Shown here: piece after piece, positions 16,850 through 24,168 of the stretch
Position numbering within the stretch: position 1 is the first letter of the stretch
Layout: the number at the start of each line of letters is the position of its first letter
Assembly (NCBI GenBank): GCA_963748485.1
Contig: CAVVJF010000006.1
Location: forward strand, 1 to 64,000
DNA from: DASRWT01 sp963748485
GTDB lineage: Bacteria; Methylomirabilota; Methylomirabilia; Rokubacteriales; CSP1-6
Length of the DNA stretch: 64,000 bases
Direction of reading: 5' to 3'
Notes under the pieces: model-generated
What the model was told of the DNA's origin: nothing
What the model saw: only the letters and a program-made list of their open reading frames with translations
Databases searched by the model: none
Position numbers and translations under genes: made by a program

Positions 16850-17773
16850 AGGTCGCCGCCCTCCCCGCTCGCGCGCTCGCCGAGGGCCTCGCACGGGGCC
16901 TCGACGTCGAACACCGGCCCGTTCGTCATCCGGATCGAGACGCCCATCCCCACGCTGGCCGAGGAAGTGCGCGCGCTCTACGGCGAGTTCCCGCTCGACG
17001 AGGGTGGCGGGCTCGCCGATTTTCACGTGGCGGTGCTGCGGCCGGCGGGCCCGCTGGGCCTGCGGCGCTGGTGGCGCCAGCAGGCCTCGGTGCTCCTCGA
17101 CGAGGACCGGCCTTTCGAGCCCATGCCGGTGGACATGGCGGTCCCTATGCTGGAGTGGAGCATCAACTGGTGCGCGGCCACGCGGGCCAACCAGTACGTG
17201 ATGATCCACGCCGCCGTCCTCGAGCGCGGCGGCCGCGCGCTCATCCTGCCGGGGGTGACCGGCGCGGGCAAGAGCACGTTGTGCGCGGGACTCGCGCATC
17301 GCGGCTGGCGGCTGTTCTCGGACGAGTTCGCCCTCATCCGGCCCGGCGACGGCGCGCTCGATCCCTGGCCGCGACCCATCAGCCTCAAGAACGTGTCGAT
17401 CGACGTGATCCGTCGCTTGGCCCCCGACGCGTACATGAGCGCCCCCGTGCCGAACACCAACAAGGGCACCGTCGTCCACGTCCGGCCTCCGAGCGACAGC
17501 GTGCGACGCGCCGCGGAGCCCGCGCTTCCGGCGTGGGTGGTGTTCCCGACCTTCGCACGGGATGCCGCCGCCGAGCTCGCGCGCGTCCCCAAGGCTCGCG
17601 CGTTCTTCCGACTTGCCGATTGCTCGTTCAACTACGAGTCGCTGGGGATTCGAGGCTTCCAGACGCTGTCGCGTATGATTGACGAGTGCGACGCCTACGA
17701 GTTCAGGTACTCGAGCCTGGACGACGCCCTGACCCGTCTCGGCGCGCTGCCCCTGCCCACGCCGACCCGCTAG
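16846..17773 (+). CDS. HprK-related kinase A (one frameshift near 16908)
   Basis: About 308 aa when one extra base near 16908 is removed (LARGLDVNTGPFVIRIETPI across the join). The kinase core has VMIHAAVLERGGRALILPGV followed by TGAGKST (Walker A/P-loop), then GWRLFSDEFALIRPGDG, where Asp/Glu resemble the HprK catalytic pair. HPr kinases phosphorylate a serine in HPr; related kinases in lasso-peptide clusters phosphorylate a serine of the precursor peptide. No HPr gene is seen here. Translation is coupled to the PqqD-like gene by ATGA overlap. Its likely target is the 73-aa peptide encoded at the head of the cassette. Confidence 0.82.
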
Positions 17774-17813
17774 TCGCGCTCGCGCGCGGCGGGCCCGTCG
17801 CCGCGCGTCCTCG

Positions 17814-18890
17814 ATGACCGTCGATACCGTCCTCCGCGTGATCCGGGATCCTGCGTCGATGCGCGCCCTGTCCCCGGCGGAGTGGGACCTCACCCTCCGC
17901 CAGGCGCGCCACGCGAGCCTGCTCGGCCGTCTCGATGCCCTTGCCGACGAGGCGGGGGTGCGGTCCGTGCTGCCAGCCCGCGTCCGGGCGCGCCTGGAGG
18001 CGGCGCGGGTGGATGTCGAGCAGCAGCACCGCCTCATCCGCTGGGAGGTGACGCGCCTGCGGCGCGCCCTCGCTCCCGTGGGCCTGCCGCTGGTCCTCCT
18101 GAAGGGCGCCGCATACGTCTTCGCCGAGCTGCCCGTCGCGCGCGGCCGGCACTTCAACGACGTGGACATCCTGGTGCCCGCCGAGCGCATCGGCGCCGCC
18201 GAGGCCGCGCTGGTCGCCGAAGGCTGGCAGACGGTCGCGCTGTCGGCGTACGACGAGCGCTACTACCGCGAGTGGTCCCACGAGCTTCCTCCCATGGCGC
18301 ACCGGGACCGCGAGATCGTGGTGGACGTGCACCACAACATCCTGCCGCCCACGGGCCGGCTTCGCCCCGATCCGCGCGTGCTCCTCGCGTCGGCGCGCCC
18401 GGTGGCGGGGACGGACGTGCGCGTCCTCGCCCCCGTGGACATGGTGTTGCACGCGGCCTGTCATCTGGTTCAGTCGGGTGAGCTGCACAAGGGGCTTCGC
18501 GATCTTGCGGATCTCCACGGGCTCGTGCTGGCCTTCGGGGCCGCTCCCGGCTTCTGGACCGAGCTGACGGGCCGCGCCGCCGCCCTCGGCCTGGCGCGGC
18601 CGCTCTACTACGCGCTTCGCTTCGCCGAGCGCCTGCTGGGGATGGCCGTGCCGTCCGACGCCGCGCGCGCCCTCGGCCCGGCGGCGCCGCCGGTGCCGGT
18701 GCGGGCGGCCATGGACGCCCTCGTTCCGGCCGCCATCGTCCCCGATCACCCCGCCCACCCGCGGCGCCGCACCGGCGTGGCGCGGCGGCTCCTGACCGTG
18801 CGCTACCACTGGCAGCGCATGCCCCCGCTCATGCTGGCGCGGCACCTGTTCCACAAGGTGACCGCCCGCGCGCCGAAGGACAACGCCTGA
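17814..18890 (+). CDS. Nucleotidyltransferase family protein (NTP_transf_5 type)
   Basis: 358 aa. The nucleotidyltransferase core is LLKGAAYVFAELPVARGRHF followed by NDVDILV, giving the two metal-binding aspartates (DVD) of the fold, then IGAAEAALVAEGWQTV. The C-terminal half is helical (ADLHGLVLAFG, LYYALRFAERLLG). This family, of unproven chemistry, often accompanies HprK-related kinases and PqqD-like proteins, and a relative is present in kinase-containing lasso-peptide clusters. It probably transfers a nucleotide or sugar-like group to a peptide or small molecule. ATG at 17814, 40 bases after the kinase stop. Confidence 0.8.
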   Translation: MTVDTVLRVIRDPASMRALSPAEWDLTLRQARHASLLGRLDALADEAGVRSVLPARVRARLEAARVDVEQQHRLIRWEVTRLRRALAPVGLPLVLLKGAAYVFAELPVARGRHFNDVDILVPAERIGAAEAALVAEGWQTVALSAYDERYYREWSHELPPMAHRDREIVVDVHHNILPPTGRLRPDPRVLLASARPVAGTDVRVLAPVDMVLHAACHLVQSGELHKGLRDLADLHGLVLAFGAAPGFWTELTGRAAALGLARPLYYALRFAERLLGMAVPSDAARALGPAAPPVPVRAAMDALVPAAIVPDHPAHPRRRTGVARRLLTVRYHWQRMPPLMLARHLFHKVTARAPKDNA

Positions 18891-19921
18891 GGGCGGCGGC
18901 GCCGGCCCTCGCCCTCGCTGTCGCTCTCATCGCGGGCGCGTGCAGCGGCCTGCCTTGTCGCTTCGGCGCTCGCGGAGAGTTCGTGTCGCTGGGACGGAAT
19001 CCCTACGCGGCCGCCCAGCCGACTCCGGTGGGCCGTCGCCTCCATGTGCTGGCGGGTTGGCGCGGCGAGGTCTACATGGGCTACGGCGACTACGACGAGA
19101 ACAACGGCCCCGTAGAGGTCTCGGCCTACAATCCCGGCCTGACCTCGTTCTCGAGCAAGCTCCGGTTTCCCTCCGAGGCCATCGAGCTCTACCGCGCGAT
19201 CGGGGCTCGCCTGTACGCGCCCGCCATCGACCCGCGCGGTGACGGGCCGTCCGCTCCGGTGGCGGTGGGCGAGCCGGACGGTAGTTGGTACAATAATTGG
19301 TCGATCCACATGACGCATGCCTTCGACATCGCCACCCTGGACGGTGCGGATCTCTGGCTGGTGGGCTCGCGGCACGTCAACGCGGTGGTCGTCCGCAGCC
19401 TCGACGGCGGCCGGTCATGGTCGACCGCGCTGCAGGTGCCGCCCCGCAGTGGGCACGCGCAGGACTTCGCCCGCTTCCACTTCGTCTTCGTCCACGCGGG
19501 CCGTCTGTACGTGCAGGCCCAGGACTATCGGAGCGGGATGTTTCCGCGCTCCCAGGTGTGGGACGGCGCCGCGTGGGCAGACGGGCCCGACCTCCGTCCC
19601 GTTCCCAACGTAGGGGCCCGGCCCGTTCCCTTCGCCGGCCAGGTCGTCTATCTCGGCGACAAGGGTCTCGTGGCCTTCGACGGCCGGCAGGCGCTGGAGG
19701 CGCGCCGGGCCACCGTCCGCATCATCGATCTCGCCGTGGCGGGCGGCGCTCTCCACGTGCTCGACGGCCGCGAGGTGTCGGCGACCACGGATCTCGCGCG
19801 GTGGACGCCGGTGGCGACGGCCCCGCCGAAGGCCATCAGCATCGGCGTCCTCGACGGGTATCTCTATGCGGGCACCGAGGACGCCGAGCTGTTCCGCTAT
19901 TGCCGCGCCCTCGGCCCCTGA
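18887..19921 (+). CDS. Probable lipoprotein with BNR/sialidase-like beta-propeller
   Basis: About 344 aa. The in-frame N-terminus (ALALAVALIAGACSG) looks like a lipoprotein signal with a lipobox cysteine. The body has propeller strands, including one clear Asp-box, RSLDGGRSWS, and paired Trp/Tyr motifs (WRGEVYMGYGDYDENNG). The only start that keeps the signal peptide is a CTG at 18887, which overlaps the preceding stop (CTGA) and has GAAGGACAACG in front; the first GTG, at 18983, would remove the signal. It closes the peptide cassette and is likely exported to the envelope. Enzymatic residues of sialidases are not evident, so it may be a binding protein. Confidence 0.65.
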   Translation: MRAAAPALALAVALIAGACSGLPCRFGARGEFVSLGRNPYAAAQPTPVGRRLHVLAGWRGEVYMGYGDYDENNGPVEVSAYNPGLTSFSSKLRFPSEAIELYRAIGARLYAPAIDPRGDGPSAPVAVGEPDGSWYNNWSIHMTHAFDIATLDGADLWLVGSRHVNAVVVRSLDGGRSWSTALQVPPRSGHAQDFARFHFVFVHAGRLYVQAQDYRSGMFPRSQVWDGAAWADGPDLRPVPNVGARPVPFAGQVVYLGDKGLVAFDGRQALEARRATVRIIDLAVAGGALHVLDGREVSATTDLARWTPVATAPPKAISIGVLDGYLYAGTEDAELFRYCRALGP

Positions 19922-19937
19922 AGGGGGCCGCACGCCG

Positions 19938-20467
19938 GTCCCCAGGAGCGCGTTGGCCGCAGTCTGGACCAAGCTGATCGCGCCCGCCTTGCTCGCGGAG
20001 TACGGCGTGCCACCCGCATTGGCGCGCAGCCCGGCCACCGATGCCGTGCAGATGATGGAGCCACCGCCCTGCCGCATCATGACGGGCGCGGCGTGCTTGA
20101 TGAGCAGCCAGGGGCCGATCAGGTTGACGCGCAGAATCTCCTGCCACTGATCCACTGTCTGCTCGAGGAGGGGGACCCGCCCTCCGCTCACGCCGGCATT
20201 GGCGAAGACCATATCGACGCCGCCCCACTCCGCCATGCACCGCTCCACCGCGCCCGCCACCGCGGTCTCGTCCCCCGCGTCCGCGGCGAGGGTGAGCGCG
20301 GCGCCGCCCGTCGCGCCCGCCTCGGCCGCGGCGGCGGCGAGCGCGGCCGCGGCGCGGTCCACCGCCAGCACGCGGGCGCCCTCGCGGGCGAACAGGGTGA
20401 GCGCGGCGCGGCCGATGCCGCTCGCCGCGCCCGTGACGATCGCGCGCTTGCCGGCCAGTCTGGGCAC
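19938..20467 (-). pseudogene. SDR family oxidoreductase truncated at its 3' end
   Basis: From a GTG at 20467 the sequence is a textbook SDR: KRAIVTGAASGIGRAALTLF, VDMVFANAGVSGG (NAG motif), then SIICTASVAGLRANAGGTPY with YSASK catalytic Tyr/Lys. After QTAANALLGTGVR, at about 19938, homology stops exactly where VN.I.PG should follow. The remaining 85 or so C-terminal residues, including the substrate lid and the C-terminal beta strand, are absent and the frame runs antisense through the propeller lipoprotein gene. Either a deletion fused the two genes tail to tail or the assembly is wrong here. Confidence 0.75.
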
Positions 20468-20477
20468 GGGGGCTGGG

Positions 20478-21697
20478 CTAGGTGCGGGCTTGGAGAATGG
20501 CCCCGGCCATGAGGCGGGCGCCCTCGTAGCACTTCTCGGGTGTCTCGAGGCTGTAGGCGAGCCGGATGAACTCGTCGCCGCCGCCGTTGGCGAAGAAGGC
20601 CGGGCCGGCGGTGTACTGGACGCGCGCCTGCACGGCGAGGTCGGCGAGCCGCTTCTGGTCGGTGCCCGCGGGCAGGCGGATCCAGAGGAAGAAGCCGCCC
20701 GCCGGCTTACTGATCTCGGCCCCGCTGTCCGCGAGCACTTCGTGGAGCCCGCGCAACATGGCGTCGCGCTTCTTGCGGTACACGTCGATGAGCACGGCCA
20801 CGTGGGGCTGGAGGTAGTCGCGCAGGAAGTAGGTGGCGACCCGCGATGCGAAGGGATTGACGCCGCCGCCGAAGAGGAAGCCCTGGAAGGCGGGGATCAT
20901 CGGGGCGGGCGCGCAGAGCCAGCCGAGACGGAATCCGGCGCCGAGGATCTTCGACACCGTGCCCGCCCGGATCACGCGGCCGCCGGTGTCGAGCGCGTAA
21001 AGCGACGGCAGGTGGTCGCCTTCGAAGCGCAGCTCGCCGTAGGCGTCGTCCTCGAGGATGAAAGTGTCGAACTCGTGAGCGAGGTCCACCAGCTCGCGGC
21101 GCCGCCTGAGGCTCATGGTGGGCCCGGACGGGTTCTGGAAGTTGTCGATGGTGTAGATCAGCTTGCAGCGCGTGCCCTCGCGGCGGAGAGCCTCGAGCTG
21201 CTGGCGCGCCACCCGCGTGTCGAGCCCCTCCGCGTCGACGGGCACGTCGAGGACGCGGGCTCCGTGGCGCCGGATGGTATTCAGCGTGCCCGAGAAGGTC
21301 GGCGCCTCGCTGAGGATGGCGTCGCCCACGTCCACAAAGGCGCTGAAGGCGAGCGAGAGAGCATGCCCGGAGCCGTTGGAGATGATGATGTTGTCCGGGG
21401 TGACCTTGAGGCCCTCGAACAGCCCGTACTTGTGGCACACGAGCTCGCGCAGGCCGCGATAGCCCTGCGCTTCGCCGTACGTGAGCGCCTGCGCTCCCTC
21501 CGCCTTGATCATGGCGGAGCGTTGCCTCGACGATGCCGTCGTACGGGAAAGGAGCCGGGATCGGGATACCCGCCGCCGAAGTCATAGAGCGCGCTCGGCA
21601 CAGGCCGCGCCGGCTGCGCGGCGGCGCCGGTTCCGATGCGGGCGCGCGTGGACAGAAGGTCCTCGAACCGTGGCACGGACGGCGTGGATGTGGTCAT
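20478..21697 (-). CDS. PLP-dependent aminotransferase, class I/II (2-aminoadipate/LysN-like; frameshifted N-terminal region)
   Basis: About 406 aa. The fold-type I landmarks are ALTYGEAQGYRGLREL, NGSGHALSLAFSAFVDVGD, DNFQNPSGPTMSLRRRREL, LEDDAYGELRFEG and VIRAGTVSKILGAGFRLGWL, where Lys forms the Schiff base with PLP. This matches the GntR-less aminotransferases related to 2-aminoadipate and aromatic aminotransferases. The N-terminus (MTTSTPSVPRFEDLLSTRAR) starts at the ATG at 21697; two small indels between 21515 and 21542 separate it from the rest. It lies 10 bases downstream of the truncated SDR start and follows the TAXI gene on the same strand. Confidence 0.85.
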
Positions 21698-21729
21698 GGC
21701 GCGAGCATAGCGGGCGGCGGGCCCGCGCG

Positions 21730-23050
21730 TCAACGTTGCGCGGCGCGGGCGGCGAGGACCTTGGCGCGGACGAGATCGATGTGGGCGCGCAGGTGGAAGT
21801 GCGCCTCCGAATGCGCGGGCGGGATGGGGATCTGTCGCACCTGATGCTCCACGCCATCGAGCTGCTCGAGGAGGCGATCGAGCTCCGCGGCCGAGCGCGG
21901 CTCGCACAGCGCGACGTCGGTCTCGTGGACCTGGCGGTACCAGCGGTAGATCTTGCGCCGCGTTCGCCAGCGGTAGGTGGGCGGCACGATCTTGACGAGG
22001 GGAATGAGCAGCGCGGCGAGGGGCAGGAGCATGATCTTCAGACGGTCGAGCATGGTGGCCGCCCAGAACGGCAGGTAGCGCACGAGAAAGGGCGGGCCGT
22101 TCCGGTAGAAGCGGAGCGCTTCGTGGCTGAGGGGATGGTCGGTGAAGTCGGGAGAGGGGAACTGCCGCGGCTCGCTCGAACATGCCGCCGTGGCCGTGCA
22201 GCTCGGTGGCGGTCATGAGCAAGAGGTCACTGAGGGCGGGATGGAAGTCCGCCCGCACGACCAGGCCGGCGGACGCGGCGACGAGCTGCACGTCCTTCGG
22301 CGGGAGGTTGCGCTCGAGGCTCAGCGCACCCTCGGGAAGGGTGAGGCGGGAGAGGAAGGGAAAGCGACGGGCATAAGCCTCCGCCCGGGGGAAGCTCACG
22401 AGCTCGGCGTCGGGCATGGCGGCCGCCTCGCGCACCGCCGGGGAGTCCGGCCCCGCCACCAGGGCCACCGCATCCACCTCGCCCGCCCTCAGGGACCGCA
22501 CGGCGTCCAGTCCGGTGAGCGGCACCAGCGTCGCCGTGTCCGTCCCGATGCCGTTCGCGCGCAGGAGGAGATCGACGAGGGCGCGCGTGCCGCTGCCCTC
22601 AGGCCCCACCGCGATGCGGCGACCGCGCAAGGTCGCGACGTCGGCGCCGCGCGTGGGGCCGCGGCGAAACACCCAGAGCGGCTCGAAGTAGAGGCTGCCG
22701 AGGGCGACGAGGTCGGCGGCGGGCGCCCCCGTGCGCACGCCGCTCTGGACGAAGGCGACACTGACGCCGCTCGCGGGGTCCGCGAGCAGCCGGAGGTTCT
22801 CCAGGGAGCCCTCCGTGGACCGCAGCTCCACCGTGACGCCTTCCCGCGCCAGCTCGGCCTGATAGCGCAGGCCGAACTGATGGTACGCCCCATCTGGGCG
22901 TCCGGTGGCGAGCACGATCCGGCGCGGCGGCGCCGGCTCCACGAATGAGATCGCGACGGCGAAGGCAGCGATGGAAACGACGAGCGCCGGCCCGAAGACG
23001 AGCAGGTGGTCGCGCAGCCGCCAGTGGCGCCACTCGCGCGCCCGCAGCAC
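21730..23050 (-). CDS. TAXI family solute receptor with C-terminal membrane domain (one frameshift)
   Basis: About 440 aa. An N-terminal helix (LLVFGPALVVSIAAFAVAIS) is followed by the TAXI core: VLATGRPDGAYHQFGLRYQA, RSTEGSLENLRLL, VAFVQSGVR and GPEGSGTRALVDLLLRANGI. After residue 290 the frame changes near 22175 and continues with FYRNGPPFLVRYLPFW, a second membrane helix (LKIMLLPLAALLIPLVKIV) and a charged cytoplasmic tail to TGA at 21730-21732. Membrane-anchored TAXI proteins of this length are a known variant, possibly signalling rather than feeding a permease. The GTG start overlaps the mscL stop by one base. Confidence 0.82.
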
Positions 23051-23484
23051 TACCGCACCGGCTGTCGTTTGAGGAGGTCGCGGATCTCGGCCAGCAGCTT
23101 CTCCTCGCCGGACGGGGCGGGTCGCGCCGGCGGAGTCTCAGGGGCGGAGCGACGGAGACGGTTGATCGCCTTGACGAGGAAGAACGTGGCGATCGCCACG
23201 CCGAGGAAGGTGACGATGGTGTTGATGAAGAGGCCATAGGCGAGCACGACGGCGCCCGCGTCGCGGGCGGCTTTCACGGAGGCGTAGACCTCGCCCTTGG
23301 GATTGCGCAGCACGGCGAACAGATTGCCGAAGTCCGGCGTGCCGAAGATCCCGGCGATGACCGGCATGAACACGTTGTCGACGAGGGATTGCACCACCGC
23401 GCCGAAGGCGGCGCCGATGATGATGCCCACCGCCATGTCGACCATGCTGCCCTTGATGGCGAACTCGCGGAACTCGTTGAGCAT
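23050..23484 (-). CDS. mscL: Large-conductance mechanosensitive channel MscL
   Basis: 144 aa, standard length. The N-terminal amphipathic helix and first membrane helix read LNEFREFAIKGSMVDMAVGI then IIGAAFGAVVQSLVDNVFMP, the most conserved part of MscL. The second membrane helix is LAYGLFINTIVTFLGVAIAT, and the C-terminal charged helix is EEKLLAEIRDLLKRQ. MscL forms a pentamer in the inner membrane that opens at high membrane tension to release solutes during osmotic downshock. ATG at 23484 after GAGGAGGCGACC. It is the first gene of a run followed by the TAXI receptor and the aminotransferase. Confidence 0.97.
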   Translation of the reverse strand: MLNEFREFAIKGSMVDMAVGIIIGAAFGAVVQSLVDNVFMPVIAGIFGTPDFGNLFAVLRNPKGEVYASVKAARDAGAVVLAYGLFINTIVTFLGVAIATFFLVKAINRLRRSAPETPPARPAPSGEEKLLAEIRDLLKRQPVR

Positions 23485-23570
23485 GGTCGCCTCCTCGACG
23501 CGTCGCTCGATCGGGTGGCGACATACTACTGCATGTTGACCGACTCCCACCACTCGGATACCCTGCCGCC

Positions 23571-24161
23571 ATGACAATGCGCACGCTGTCACTCGTCGCC
23601 TCGTTCTCTGCTCTCGCGCTCCTGATCAGCGGTTGCCCGAAGCGTCCCGTCGTGCCGGCGGCGCAAGCGCCGGCACCCGCCGTGGCCGCGCCCGCTCCGG
23701 CAGCCCCGCCGCCCGCTCCCGCCCCCGCGCCGGTCCCTGCGCCCGCCGCGCCGGCGCCGGCGCCGGCCGCGCCCGTGCCGCGCCCGCGCCGCCCCCGGCC
23801 CCGCCCAAGGAATACCGCGCGCATGCCGCCCTCCGCGACGTACGCTTCGACTTCGATCGCGCGGTCATCCGACCCGGCGACGCCAAGGTGCTGGACGCGA
23901 GCGCGGAGTGGCTGAAGGCGAATCCCGGCCAGCTCGTGCTCATCGAGGGGCATTGCGACGATCGCGGCACCAGCGAATACAACATGGCGCTGGGGGAGCG
24001 TCGCGCCCGCGCCGCTGCGGACTACCTCGCGGGGAAGGGTATCGAGATCGGGCCGTCGCCTCCTCATCTCCTACGGCAAGGAGCGGCCGCAGTGCGACGA
24101 CAAGTCCGAAGGCTGCCGCGCGAGCAACCGCCGCGCCGTCTTCCTGACGAAGGAGAAGTAG
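23571..24161 (+). CDS. pal: Peptidoglycan-associated lipoprotein Pal, OmpA domain (two frameshifts)
   Basis: About 196 aa. The lipoprotein signal ends in LLISGCPKRP. A low-complexity Pro/Ala linker (residues 30-80) joins it to the OmpA-like domain: VRFDFDRAVIRPGDAKVLDA, LIEGHCDDRGTSEYNMALGE (peptidoglycan-binding Asp and Arg) and RRARAAADYL, ending with LLISYGKERPQC. Indels in the linker (about 23770-23800) and near 24055 break the frame; both neighbours rejoin to a normal Pal. Pal links the outer membrane to peptidoglycan in the Tol-Pal system. No tol genes are present in the window. Divergent from mscL. Confidence 0.85.
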
Positions 24162-24168
24162 CGACGGA

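Noticed and set aside
23690..23820. Tandem CCG/GCC-rich stretch as a functional repeat array
   Set aside because: It is the low-complexity Pro/Ala linker of Pal, explained by codon use in a GC-rich genome.
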